A stretch of DNA of 64,000 nt from Aradus depressus (GCA_963662175.1 OY759225.1:10489107-10553106); one strand, 5' to 3'; shown: positions 10,748 to 20,800, numbered from the stretch's first letter. Notes: generated from the letters alone by a model not told the origin. Translations and numbers: made by a program.

Positions 10748-10978
10748 ATGAATCAGAGAATTTTCATTAAAGTTTGCTATAAGAATGGAATAAAGTGCAG
10801 CAAAGTTTTAGAAATGTTAAATATTGCTTTTGGTGAGTCTGCTATGAGTAAAACTAGGGTTTACGAGTGTTATAAAAACTCGAATTTGAAGGTCATGCTC
10901 ACTGTGTTTTTCGATTTTAATGGCATAGTGCACCATGAATTCTTGCCACAAGGTCAAAAGATCAATAAGGAGTACAAG
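10748..10978 (+). pseudogene. mariner transposase, N-terminal and catalytic fragments fused
   Basis: Residues 1-43 match the start of mariner transposases (MNQRIFIKVCYKNGIKCSKV.. then MLNIAFGESAMSKTRVYE, the first helix-turn-helix). A deletion then joins this in frame to the catalytic segment VMLTVFFDFNGIVHHEFLPQG, which holds the second catalytic Asp. The paired region between (second HTH, first Asp) and everything after KINKEYK is gone, so it cannot be active. The frame then continues by chance into Penelope-like sequence. Family recognition is firm; the exact subfamily is not assigned. Confidence 0.88.
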
Positions 10979-11080
10979 TGCAATGCCGTTTGCGTGAAGC
11001 AATCCGATATTGTGAAACACTTGATACAAATAAATAAAACGTATGTTTTTTAAAAAATATTGTCTATATCACAAATAATA

Positions 11081-11426
11081 GGTTAGGTTAGGTTTTATGA
11101 CTCATGCCCGGGCTTTAACTACGAGGTCATATCGCCTACTGCCAGAGCGCTCTTTCGTCACTCTGGTGGACATGAGCCCGACTCAACCGTGGGAGTCCTA
11201 AATTTTGCCTACCCTAAATTTTTATTCATCTAGGGTAGGGGTCTTTAACGAGTACCTGACATCGTACAGGCTCGGGACCATCGCTTAACGTCCCATCCGA
11301 AGGACGGCGTGCTTAAGTTTATTTTACCTCCCAGATAAAATAAACTAAGGGCCTCGGTCGGGCTACGAACCCACAACCTTGAGCTCAGAAGTCAAGCACG
11401 CATACCACTGAGCTACCGGCGCCCTC
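11081..11426 (-). mobile_element. SINE-A full-length copy
   Basis: Flanked by a duplication of acaaataata (11071-11080 and 11427-11436). The head, A and B boxes, body and a CCTAA tail are complete. It split the left arm of the Penelope-like inverted repeat. Confidence 0.92.
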
Positions 11427-11439
11427 ACAAATAATATAT

Positions 11440-11485
11440 AATATGGGAGTACTTTCGGTATTGCTACCATCTTCAGCCACGACTT
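11440..11485 (-). ncRNA. hammerhead ribozyme motif A1
   Basis: Minus strand: stem I TGG, then CTGAAGA, an extra T, stem II GGTA-GCAA-TACC (GNRA-type loop), GAAA, stem III palindrome AGTACT, C17, stem I CCA. Every conserved core base of a hammerhead is present. Stem III has no loop, so self-cleavage would need two strands. Confidence 0.72.
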
Positions 11486-11515
11486 GACAAATAATGAATG
11501 TCATATTTGTTAAGT

Positions 11516-11555
11516 CGTGGCTGAAGATGGTAGCAATACCGAAAGTACTCTCATA
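11516..11555 (+). ncRNA. hammerhead ribozyme motif A2
   Basis: The inverted partner of A1. CTGAAGA at 11521-11527, stem II 11529-11540, GAAA 11541-11544, palindromic stem III AGTACT 11544-11549, predicted cleavage after C at 11550. Stem I TGG (11518-11520) faces TCA (11551-11553), one pair being a G-U wobble. Confidence 0.7.
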
Positions 11556-11794
11556 TTATATATTATTTGTGAAATAGACAATATTTTGTCTAAAAAAACA
11601 TACGTTTTATTTATTTTCATTCTATTTTCCTTCTCGAAGATAGTAATAACAAACGTATCTATAATACATCTGTTCATTATGTTAACTATTACTTCTGTCA
11701 ATAAGAACCTTCCTTTTGTAGAAAATATTTGTTGGGTCGACTTTTATATACTATCACTTAGTTTTAATCGATAAAAAAAAAAAAAAAAAAATTG

Positions 11795-11960
11795 GCTGTG
11801 TGTCTGTGAACACGATAACTGCCGATGTAACGAATTTATGTATCGATTATCAGGAAATGTCCACTAATATTTTTTAGCCCAAACGTTCAACAGATTTTAG
11901 AGGGAGAGTAAACTTTAATTGATTAATTCGTGCTGGTGAAGTACATTGTCAGTGATTAAC
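11795..11960 (+). repeat. 135-bp-unit repeat fragment, plus
   Basis: gtgaacacgataactgccg, then the terminal segment (ttgattaattcgtgctggtg, gtacattgtcagtgatt). An A run near 11772 precedes it. Confidence 0.6.
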
Positions 11961-12189
11961 CAACATATTTTTTATTTTACCTTTTGGGGGCTTCAGGGCT
12001 GGAACCCCGTCCTGGGTAGTTGTGTGTGTTAAGTCCCACTTTCCGAATGTTGTTGGATATTCAAGAAATGTAGGCTGGTGTTTCCTGAGGTGGAACTGTC
12101 TTTGTGTAGAGATCTTGGGGTCTCTCCAAGGTTGTGAAGAGGAAGTTCAGCTTCCTTCAGGGAGTCCTTCAAAGCCGTCCATTCTTTTG

Positions 12190-13050
12190 TCACACTCATA
12201 CATACATTCATTATTCATGATTGCGCTGAAAATTATTAGATGTCGTCCTTATAGAACTTTGATTTTATATATGAAATTTCATGTCGATACATTCATTACC
12301 TCGGCAGTTATTAGGTTTTTTATGTCAAGCCTCCCCCGTAATCCCTCGCTTTCCTTTGACCGATTTGTCTGAAAATCAATAAGTGTTGTCCTTAGATGAT
12401 TCAGGATTCACATGTAAAATTTCGTGTCGATATATTCATTACAACGGCATTTATTACGTTTTTTATGTCAAGCCTCCCCCGTAATCTCTTGCTTCCCTTT
12501 GACCGATTTCTCTGAAAATCAATATGTGTTGTCCTTAGATGATTCAGGATTCACATGTAAAATTTCGTGTCGATATATTCATTACAACGGCAGTTATTAG
12601 GTTTTCTATCGATATATTCATTTTTTCGGGAGTAATCGAGTTCATAGGCAAATACATTTTTGCTTCCTCAGCTATTCGATGTATAAGAGAAGTTATGTAA
12701 TGGAGAGTCAACGGAATTTCATGTTTTCCAGTTTTCAAATATGAAAAAAAAAATGTGTTTTTGTGCACCTGTACGCGAAATTTTATATGTAAATACAGAA
12801 CCCTCAAAAGACCAATGAGGACATACCCTGTGAAATTCCAGCAATATCGGCTGAAGAGAAAGAGTGGTTCAGGGGAGAGTGCTCAATTCAAAAACCCTAA
12901 TAACTGTCAATGTAATCAATTTATCGATAATGAATTTAGTATCGAGAATTTAGGAGCCCCTATGTAAGTCAACTGGTGAATATTAGCGCAAACGGTCGAC
13001 TGATTTAGGAGGAGCGAAATTTTTTTATTTTTTGGAATCAGGAAGTTGAA
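12190..13050. repeat. cluster of 135-bp units, both orientations
   Basis: 12220-12610 holds three minus-strand units nearly identical over gttgtccttagatgattcag and tttatgtcaagcctccccc. 12700-13010 holds plus-strand units. The junction near 12640-12720 has the family boundary arm. The preceding 11961-12189 is unassigned. Confidence 0.65.
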
Positions 13051-13302
13051 AAACATGAATTTCCTTTGAAAACATCGCATAGAAATTCTCTCCCATTACA
13101 TAACTACTCCTATAGGGTAATTAAAACCAATTTCAAATTTAATGTGATGTTAATTAGAAAATGTCTACAAATTTGAAATGGTAATTTTGATAATTATTCG
13201 TTTTCCGGTTTTCCTTCGATATTTCTTGCCTTTCCTTTCTACAAATTGCAAGGTTCCGCTAACTATCGATGTTATCTTCAAGAATTGATGGCAAAATTTA
13301 TA
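13051..13302. other. no gene; unassigned
   Basis: AT-rich. The segment gcaaggttccgctaactatc (13248-13267) recurs near 14640, so part of it is an interspersed repeat. Confidence 0.35.
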
Positions 13303-13384
13303 GAGACGGGCTCATGTCCAACAGAGTGACGAAAGAGCGCTCTGGTAATAGGTAATATGAGCAGGCATGAGTAATAACTAACTA
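13303..13384 (+). mobile_element. SINE-A tail fragment
   Basis: Only the last quarter of the SINE (gggctcatgtcc..gcgctctggtaataggt..catgagtaataac) with small deletions. Confidence 0.7.
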
Positions 13385-13409
13385 CATGATACTTAACCTT
13401 TTTTGTAAT

Positions 13410-13545
13410 GATATTGTGAAACACTTGACAAAAACTAAAAAAAAAAAAAAAACCTATGTTTTAAATAATATATTGTCTATGTATTTCACAAAATATATGG
13501 GAGTACTTTCGGTATGGCTACCATCTTCAGCCACCACTTATCAAA
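13410..13545 (-). mobile_element. Penelope-like family A arm with hammerhead A3
   Basis: A single arm. The minus strand at about 13497-13540 has TGG-CTGAAGA-T-GGTA-GCCA-TACC-GAAA, stem III palindrome AGTACT, C17 and CCA. The outer end has the tattgtgaaacacttgac block and an A run. Confidence 0.65.
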
Positions 13546-13846
13546 TACTGAGAAATCTCGGTCGTTAATCATATTATTGTTAAATATATAATAGATAAAA
13601 ATTGCAAATAGGTTTTCGATTACAAGAGACATGTATTTTCAAATTATTGAAGGTATTATATCAAATAATATTAAAAGCCTTTTTAGTCTCAAATTATTTC
13701 TTTCTTTCATTTTTATTTTCACCAATTGTAGAACAATATTTCGTCCATTACAGACATTATCAAGTTCACATACATCTGAAAATTATATTATGATACAACT
13801 TTACTGATCATCCTTCCCTTTATTATTATCATTAAAATCAATTCAT
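13546..13846. other. no gene; unassigned
   Basis: AT-rich. The stretch around 13650-13690 (tatcaaataatattaaaagc) matches the reverse complement of 14520-14550, an inverted pair flanking the MITE. Confidence 0.4.
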
Positions 13847-13850
13847 AATT

Positions 13851-14229
13851 GAGGAGTTTGGAGCCAGAGCGGACCCACAATTTTTCGGAAAATGAGTTAT
13901 TACCATCCTGATGTTGGCATAGGTTCCCTTTTTTCAAAACCAGTGTGGATCACTTAGTTTCTTCACTTTAGTGATAGATAGCAGCACTTTAAGTTTAGTC
14001 CACAAATATTTTGTGCATATGTTTTCAAAGTCACAATGGATCATACGGCCTTCAAAAACTTTATAGAACACAAAAATGGATCACTCATCCAATACTATTC
14101 TAAAATTTCAAATATAAATAAATATTTGGGGCCCATTAATGGAGATAAACAAAATGTACTCAATTTTCAATTGCCATTTTCTTCCTGTTCAGTTTAAACC
14201 AGTTGGTCCGCTCTGGCTCCAAACTCCTC
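13851..14229 (+). mobile_element. TIR element with AATT target duplication, copy 1
   Basis: Ends GAGGAGTTTGGAGCCAGAGC and its complement form inverted repeats of at least 24 bp. AATT flanks both sides (13847-13850, 14230-14233). Three inner copies of a tggatcac-like motif lie between. Copy 2, inverted, is at 33901-34278, where the empty site is also known. Confidence 0.82.
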
Positions 14230-14233
14230 AATT

Positions 14234-15024
14234 AATGTTATATACTATTATAATTAGATACATTAATATCTCCTCACCTTACATATATATCATCATTGTT
14301 ATAAAAAAAAAATTTACTTTAGTTGGTAAAGTACGATACATCATTCTTAAAAAATGTTTTCATAAATTCAAAACAGTTTTCCTAGAAAAATTAGATCTAT
14401 GCATCTTCTAAAAATACTCATTATCAACCATAATCCAAAAACATACATTATTAATTTAATATAATTCATTTATTATTAATAAAAAGGATAGAAAAAGATG
14501 AAATAATTTATGACTAAAAAGGCTTTTAATATTATTTGATATAATACCTTCAATAAATATATATATATATATTTTTTTTTTTTTCAGTGGTTTAAATTTC
14601 CTTTTTAAAAATAATTATATTATTATATTATATTTGCAAGTGCAAGGTTCCGTTAACTCTCGATGTTATCTTCATGAAAGTTAATTCCCTGATGTAACAC
14701 ATGTCCTCTTTTACGTATCTCCTGATCATTCATTCGATGCTTTCATGAGATATATTTTTTAAAAGAAAAATCCGACAGAGAGGATTGCAAAATGAGGAAA
14801 ACTGGTATTGAGACAGAGAATTGTGCAAACCATATGACCGCAAGGCTATCCAAAAAAATGTTAAAAAACACAAGAGATCTTAAATTATGACATTAATATA
14901 AATATAAATTATGACAATAATATCTTCCTCCAACCATGTCCGCTATATCGGGTTCTGCCTGCAAAGTAGACTAACTGAATAGGAACTGAATCGACGTTAA
15001 GGACTACTACATACTTGGACCATA
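14234..15024. other. no gene; unassigned
   Basis: AT-rich. The 90-codon frame crossing 14139-14411 is half MITE and not a gene. gtgcaaggttccgttaactc (14641) repeats 13248. The GC-richer patch 14930-14990 has no recognisable coding. Confidence 0.35.
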
Positions 15025-15032
15025 CTACATAC

Positions 15033-15764
15033 TAGGGGTGTAAAACTATCGATTGTGATATCGAGGATATCGCTAGTTTTAAAAACTATCGATATTACTA
15101 TCGAAATATTTTTTCAAGCAGAAGTGACATGCAGTCACTCTATGCTCATGTATATGCACACATGTACCATGTAAGTATTTAAGGAAGACAAATAAACAAC
15201 ATGTCGTACAGTGTAAGTACCTATATTTATTTTAGTAGCAAAAAAGTTCAACAATACGTACTTCAACTGATAAGATCGGTTCGTTAACGCAATCAGGAAC
15301 TAAACTACAAACTTCAATTGCACATAAAAATATGAATTCAAAACACATATATATATATTATATATTGACCAGATGAATTTCCATTGTTAGATACTAACAG
15401 AAAATATCACATCAAAAAGGAACAGCCAAAATCAAACACTAGAACATCAGAAAGCTCAACAAAATAAAATAAAACAAAAAACCAACAAGTGATCCTTCAA
15501 ATTGGAAGTGTTCTGTATTCGGCACTGCAAAAACGACATTTAGCCAGTTTTTTGGACCCACTTCTTTATCGAAGTAACTTCACACATCGGACTAACGTTT
15601 ACGATTCATTTTCAGTACAAAACAACAAAGCACGCTACGAGAATAGTAAATTTTCAGTTCAAAGCAACGAAACCCTCTACAAGAACAGTAAAAGTAACCT
15701 TCCTTAAATTCAGTGGATCCCAGAAATACAAAGTCCTTAAACTATCGATAGTTTTACATCTCTA
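15033..15764 (-). mobile_element. hAT derivative with decayed BED finger
   Basis: Ends TAGGGGTGTAAAACTATCGAT and its imperfect complement, flanked by ctacatac (15025-15032) and ctacatat (15765-15772), 7 of 8 matching. Subterminal TATCGATA motifs fill the left end. The minus strand near 15600-15515 is the same BED-finger exon as at 28010 (SYFDKEVGPK) but with two stops, one replacing the BED tryptophan, and a 1-nt loss. Confidence 0.8.
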
Positions 15765-15822
15765 CTACATATTAAACATTCCACTGACAACAAACTAATA
15801 ATTTACAAAAAAACTACTATAC

Positions 15823-15921
15823 CTCCCAGATAAAATAAACTAAGGGCCTCGGTCGGGTTTCGAACACACGTTCTTGAGCTCAGAAGGTAAGCATGCATAC
15901 CACTGAGCTACCGGCGCCCTC
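15823..15921 (-). mobile_element. SINE-A head fragment
   Basis: Only the tRNA-like head and the first part of the body, with A and B boxes. 3' truncated. Confidence 0.8.
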
Positions 15922-15949
15922 TTCCCTATTATATATAGACAGTAGTGAA

Positions 15950-16190
15950 ATAGATAATATTTTTTTTAAAAACATACGTTTTTCTTTATTTTTTATTAAG
16001 TGTTTCACAATATTTCTCCAAAAAATATAGTAAAAAGTATCACTTATAAAAGGGGTTTTGAGTTGAGCCCCTCTTTGATTTGAACTTGAAAGAAATAAAA
16101 CTTGTTTATTTATGGTATTGTCTAATTTCACCAACTATATTTACATGGGAGTACTTTCTGTATTTCTACCATCCTCAGCCAAAAGCATAA
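15950..16190 (-). mobile_element. Penelope-like family A arm with decayed hammerhead A4
   Basis: Has the aagtgtttcacaatatt block, then at 16144-16186 (minus) TGG-CTGAGGA-T-GGTAGAAATACA-GAAA-GTACTC-CCA. The core bases are kept but the last base of stem II is mutated (TACA for TACC). Confidence 0.55.
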
Positions 16191-16347
16191 GAGATAAGAC
16201 TAAGTTAATTTTCAGAATGTCAGCCTCTCGAGGAACCCCTCACCCTCCCTCCTGGTATTCCCCATGACGTTAGACATTCCTAACTAATAAATAAAACAAA
16301 CTTAATTTTTGAAATATTGTCTATTCCACTAAAGATATAAATATATA

Positions 16348-16385
16348 ACTACCGGTTTCGGCCTTATACCATCGTCAGGTCTAGT
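16348..16385 (-). ncRNA. hammerhead ribozyme motif B1
   Basis: Minus strand: GAC, CTGACGA, T, GGTATAAGGCC (stem II GG/CC plus a T-G pair), GAAA, palindromic stem III ACCGGT, A17, GTT. Confidence 0.68.
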
Positions 16386-16481
16386 TATGAACTAAGTCAG
16401 TTTGCAGAGTGCGACCCTTCTAAGGATCACCTGAGATGTATTAGAAGGGTCGCACTCTGCAAACTAACTTAGTTCATAACT

Positions 16482-16518
16482 AGACCTGACGATGGTGTAA
16501 GGCCGAAACCGGTAGTTA
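16482..16518 (+). ncRNA. hammerhead ribozyme motif B2
   Basis: CTGACGA at 16486-16492, stem II 16494-16504, GAAA from 16505, stem III palindrome ACCGGT 16508-16513, A17 at 16514 (predicted cleavage after it). Stem I is GAC 16483-16485 with GTT 16515-16517. Confidence 0.68.
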
Positions 16519-16640
16519 TATATATATTTATATCTTTAGTGGAATAGACAATATTTCAAAAAATTTTTGTTTGTTTTATTTATTCATTACAAGTTTCCAC
16601 AATATGTCCGCGTTCCTCAACTTGGAAATTCCTAACAAAG

Positions 16641-16884
16641 CTAAATTGTCAAGCTGTGAGATATTTTATGACAAGGCGGTGCCCATATTTCAAATGTGTG
16701 ACCCCTTCTAAGATCTAGGTAATATATAATGTATTAACAATGAACAGGCGAATAAAATAATAAAAAAAAATCAAAAATAATTGGTTCCAATTACAACCTA
16801 ATTAAAATTGTTATACTGTAAATTGTATATATATCTATTGGCAAGAGGTAAATTCTATGTGTATTTAAATACTCTTTGATCTGT
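16641..16884. other. no gene; unassigned
   Basis: AT-rich filler; nothing recognised. Confidence 0.35.
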
Positions 16885-17150
16885 CTTTTCACTTCTGCTT
16901 ATTCCGCAGAAAATTAATAGGTGTCATACTTATGGGGTTTTGAAATAATATATGAAATTTTATTTCCATACAACGGCAGTTATTCGAGTTTTTGAATTAT
17001 GCCTCTCCCCTATGACCGTTTCGGCTGAAAATCGATAAATGTTGTCCTTGAATAAGACATCTAAAATCAGCTAATTAGTTTTAGACTAGGTAATTAACCA
17101 AAATAAATTCGCTCTGGGGAAGAACATTCTCATTGATTCGCGAATTAATT
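16885..17150 (-). repeat. 135-bp-unit repeat, minus
   Basis: tccgcagaaaattaataggt, aacggcagttattcgagttt and tttcggctgaaaatcgataa mark two units. The end segment caaaataaattcgctctggg follows. Confidence 0.6.
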
Positions 17151-17469
17151 ATTATTATTATTTTTTTTTTGAGTCTTGTGACTTAGAAAAAGATTCAATG
17201 AACCTTCAATAGAACCTCAACCGAGTGCAATGAGTGCATAACAAAACGAATTATAGAAAAGTGACATAACGTACAACAGAAAAAACATACCTAAAATAAA
17301 TAAATAATTAACTTTCAATTAAAAATGATTACAAAATAAAGTTATGAAAGTCATTACGCAATTATTGAGAGTATTCGGATCATGTATCTTTTTCTAATTA
17401 TCTCGAAAACCGCACGACTTACGCAAACTTGTTTTCAGAGAAGAAAACTAGTATTTGCTGAGTCTCTTG
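17151..17469. other. no gene; unassigned
   Basis: AT-rich intergenic or intronic sequence without a recognisable feature. Confidence 0.35.
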
Positions 17470-17643
17470 AAGAGGGCGCCGTACTTGCCTTTTGTGCTCA
17501 AGATTGCGGGTTCGGAACCCGGCCGAGGACCTTAGGTTTTTTTTATCTGGAAGGGGAAAAAACCTTGAGTTCGCCGTTCTACTGAAGGACATAAAGCGAT
17601 GGTTCGGAGTCTAGGATAAAACATTTATTGTAGGCAAAATTTC
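17470..17643 (+). mobile_element. diverged SINE-A-like copy
   Basis: gagggcgccg start, B-box region (attgcgggttcggaacccgg), and body blocks gccgttct..gaaggacataaagcgat with many changes. It resembles 28724-28918 more than the young copies, so it is an old subfamily. Confidence 0.65.
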
Positions 17644-18213
17644 TATGGTCACAGGGAATAAGTTGTTAAGCCGTAATATGGCCAAAATGAGTTAAGTGTA
17701 CTGTGATCATCTCCCAAGCCATCTGCGCACTGTGAAGACGTTGGGAGCTCAGGACTCTAATACTTTCGGAATTATAAAGATGTGGGTTTCTCGGTATCTC
17801 GTAAAATTGTGTATGTTCTCGGTTAAATCAACTTAATCTACTTCTTTGAGGAATAATTCACGAAATAACTGCATTTAACCATTTATTCACTACAGCAGAC
17901 TACTCCAAGTGAAGAGGGCGTTTTCAGTTAAATCAACTGTAGAGAGGCATCATTCACGAGTATTTCAAAAAGTATGGTTAATAGTTAGATAAGTGATGGG
18001 GAATGATTAGGTAACTAAGGGAAAATCCAAGAAAGGATTAACAATATTCTTTTTCATTCACTCCTATAGATTTAGAAGGTATATGAATAATAATGATGCA
18101 AACATAATTTATTTATTCCAAAAACTAGATTTACACGATTAATGCAAAAGTAAAAAAGTGCTGCCCTGAAAAGTTACGAATTTAGATTTACCAATTTATT
18201 CCCTGTGACCACA
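17644..18213 (+). mobile_element. TIR element, TGGTCACAGGG family, copy 1
   Basis: Inverted ends TATGGTCACAGGGAATAA on the left and TGTGGTCACAGGGAATAA read inward from the right. The flanks share aattt. Interior homologous to 28969-29360 and, inverted, to 34361-34813. No coding region. Superfamily unknown. Confidence 0.75.
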
Positions 18214-18318
18214 AATTTAGAACTCTCTTATGTCCATCAGAGAAACGAAAGAGCCTTCTGGTAGTAGGCGATATGACCTTGTAATTAATGCCCTGGCGTC
18301 AGTCATAATAACTAAAGT
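18214..18318 (+). mobile_element. SINE-A tail fragment
   Basis: gtagtaggcgatatgacctt and gtcagtcataataact blocks. The preceding TIR element appears to have inserted in this old SINE: 17470-17643 is its left part. Confidence 0.6.
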
Positions 18319-18865
18319 GTACAAGAAAGTCGAAACAAGATCCTTTTCCCCCAGCAATATTGGGAACGTCTTTTTAAGATTCAAAACACTGACCAATGTG
18401 GTCTTTGGTCCAAGTCACGTAACAGACCTGGTTCGTTTTCGAACCACAACTTTCTACCGACTAGAAAAAACAGATATACATATTCTGTAGTTTTAGTATG
18501 CTGGCGGTGCATCGTCCTGTACAAGTACTGCCATCAGACAAGAGAAGAAGCACACTCAGAATTTTTGTCAGATCCACAAAAAAAAAAATGTTATACGGGG
18601 TGTCGCAGGATGTAAGCTTCAAACATCACAAACAATTTTTAAGACCAAAGGAGAAACAACAAAAAAAATCGTCGGTATATCATCGGCTACATACTTCACC
18701 AGAACGAATTAATCAATTACTTTTTCACTCTCGCAACAAAACCCAACGACCATAGGAAAAAATTAGTTGGCATACATAGGGTGTGATGTAAAACATTTAC
18801 ACACATCACGATTGTGTGTTAGTATTAGGATTCTTAAATTTAAAAAAAAAAATATATATATATGT
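18319..18865. other. no gene; diverged repeat ends
   Basis: 18590-18625 has cggggtgtcgcaggatgtaa, an IS630-like terminus also seen at 10002. 18690-18720 holds the 135-bp family end. The 86- and 85-codon plus-strand frames here have no recognisable domain. Confidence 0.4.
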
Positions 18866-19310
18866 GATGTGGCCATTATAGGACTTTCTTATATGCTTTT
18901 TTATACCAACCACTTTTGTACAAATCAGAGTCACTTTCATAATCACGCAGTAATATGAAACAAAGCTCATGCCAACACATTACGTTCATATACACAGTAA
19001 TGATAGAATGAAAAAAATTTGAGAGAGGGAAGGGGAAAGAAAGAGATGTGTACAGAAGTGGTTGGTATAAAAAAGTTCTGTAACATCGCCTATAGTACTT
19101 TATTATACATATAGTACAAGGAAGTATAGTAATCGTGGGAAAATCCGAGATCTCTCTGAATACGTTTTGACCATTTTCGCGATGATGTCTCTCTGTGAGT
19201 GTGTGTGTCTGTATGTACACGTGTGTATCTGATTGAAAATATGTGAGCGATATAAATTGTATCGCGTAGAAACGAGTTATAAAATATTTTTATATGATAT
19301 ATAATACTCT
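18866..19310. repeat. inverted-repeat element with ccaaccactt arms
   Basis: Arms 18868-18930 and 19047-19095 are inverted copies of ggccat..ataccaaccactt..tgtaca. A further copy lies at 21975-22030. The right flank 19100-19260 (gatgatgtctctctgtgagt) matches the reverse complement of 52780-52930. Confidence 0.6.
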
Positions 19311-19318
19311 TATTAATA

Positions 19319-19666
19319 GGTTAGGTTAGGTTTTATGACTCATGACCGGGCTTTAACTACGAGGTCATATCGCCTACTACTAGAGTGATCTTTCGTCACT
19401 CGGGTGGATATGAGCCCTACTCTTCTGTGGGAGTCCTAAATTTTGCCTACACTAAATTTTTATTCACCTAGGGCAAGGGTCTTTAACGAGTACCTGACAT
19501 CGTACAGGCTGAGGACCATCGCTTAACGTCCCACCGAAGGACGGCGTGCTTAAGTTTATTTTACCTCCCAGATAAAATAAACTAAGGGCCTCGGTCGGGT
19601 TTTGAAACCACGTTATTGAGCTCGGAAGACAAGCACGCATACCACTGAGCTACCAGCGCCCTCCTG
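19319..19666 (-). mobile_element. SINE-A full-length copy
   Basis: Perfect 9-bp duplication ttattaata at 19310-19318 and 19667-19675. Head complete, with a short CCTAA tail. Confidence 0.92.
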
Positions 19667-19754
19667 TTATTAATATATAATATTAATTGCTAAAAATATC
19701 GATCTATAAATAACGTATTTGTTGTCATATTGTCACAACTAATAATATAATGTT

Positions 19755-19905
19755 GTTATCCATTTCAGGAGATACCAAACAGCTTATTTCATTGTTAAAT
19801 GACAAACTTAATCTACAAATTAATACGAATCGAAGCATTTCAACAACTTCTAAAACTACCATCTGCTGTATTCTCGTGGTATTTAGAGACACTACAATCA
19901 CAGTT
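19755..19905 (-). repeat. unclassified element, copy 1 of a pair
   Basis: The reverse complement aligns with 54370-54535 over about 150 bp, sharing gtgtctctaaatacc, tgttgaaatgcttcgattcg and ggtatctcctgaaatg. Both read VVEMLRF in the same frame but differ by indels. Not recognised; it could be a transposon head or a pseudogene pair. Confidence 0.5.
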
Positions 19906-20514
19906 TATATATCTTAGTTACTAATGTTATCTGTGACTTTATTTTAATTTAACCTTTTTATTAATATATAACTATATTTTATTTTAGTATAAAGAAGTTA
20001 TTGTTATGCTAGTTAATATTATCTGCTTTGTTTTATTTTATTTTATTCCTTATTATTCAGAAATTGTTGTATTTATGTTTATGTGTCGAACTCCTTGCTG
20101 TAAGATAATTCTTTATGACCAATGGAAACATCATATATTTTTTTCATTATTTTTTATTTTTTGTTCGTTTTTCATAATTGAAGCAGACAACTAGCGTTGC
20201 GCTCCAGGGATCTCTTTAAAGACAGGTATGTTCGTGAGGGCACCATTATTCCCAGGGCAGTGTACTCCATCCTACAGAGTCTGAAGCTCCAGGGGTCACA
20301 CTAGCAAGGACATCATGGCCGGGCTTTTAACAATGAGGTCATATCGCCTACTACCGCATGAGCTCGACGCTACAGTGAGACTTCTAAATGTTGGTAACTC
20401 ACGTTCAGTTACCTAGGGTTCGTTACATCGTTAACACACTGAAACAATATATAAAATATCAGTAAGCTCTAAGTAAGAATAAAAAAGAAAATAGTGCTAC
20501 AATGGGAAAAGAAC
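19906..20514 (-). other. AT-rich sequence with an old SINE-A remnant
   Basis: 20318-20430 is a decayed minus-strand SINE-A (ggccgggctttt..aatgaggtcatatcgcc..gttacctagggtt). 20200-20315 is GC-richer with a short open frame lacking known motifs. The rest is AT-rich. Confidence 0.45.
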
Positions 20515-20800
20515 AATAATAATAAATTTATTTCCGTTAAACCAAAACATGGTAATAGGATACTTCAAAAGAATTTATACATCAAGATAGCTTATAAATT
20601 AGATTGATAACTATATGAGTCTATCACATGTAAGATTAGTAGTAATAACAAAACTATTAAAAAAAGTAAAATGAAATTAATAAATACTGAATAAATAAAT
20701 ACTTAAAAATATATGAGTATAAAAAAATAATACACAGATACATTTATAATTAGTAGACACATTTTTCAATTTAATAAAAATTATGATATAAATTTTTCAA
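20515..20800 (-). mobile_element. LINE 3' UTR-like repeat
   Basis: Starts with an ATA-type tail (aataataataaatttatttcc) and matches 60908-61140 and the 28109-28140 junction (attagtagtaataa). Likely the 3' end of a non-LTR element read on the minus strand. Confidence 0.6.

Larger units (their letters stand above)
10205..10978 (+). mobile_element. mariner element, internally deleted and interrupted
   Basis: A mariner-like 5' end (tgaggcgtgttcaaaaagta after TA) is followed by a 5' leader, a SINE-A insertion (10411-10730), then transposase remains from 10748. The 3' half and right end are missing: the sequence runs into Penelope-like terminal sequence at about 10979. Confidence 0.8.
10979..11640. 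mobile_element. Penelope-like family A inverted terminal repeats
   Basis: Left arm (10979-11078 plus 11436-11487) and right arm (11505-11640) are near-perfect inverted repeats, with a SINE-A (11081-11426) inside the left arm. Each arm ends outward in gatattgtgaaacacttg-like sequence and inward in a hammerhead motif. Single arms recur at 13410-13545 and 15950-16190. The Penelope assignment is inferred from the ribozymes and arrangement; no reverse transcriptase is present. Confidence 0.6.
16290..16640. mobile_element. Penelope-like family B palindrome
   Basis: Arms 16290-16412 and 16440-16580 are almost perfect inverted repeats around a about 25-nt centre, each carrying a hammerhead motif. 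The right arm continues outward into cattacaagtttccacaata and tgtccgcgttcctcaac, which recurs at 27690-27730 and 50396-50440. Confidence 0.62.

Noticed and set aside
12022..12372. 116-codon plus-strand frame
   Set aside because: The second half is 135-bp-unit repeat, and the first half has no recognised domain.
18876..19220. 114-codon minus-strand frame
   Set aside because: Runs through an inverted-repeat element whose other copies are not open.
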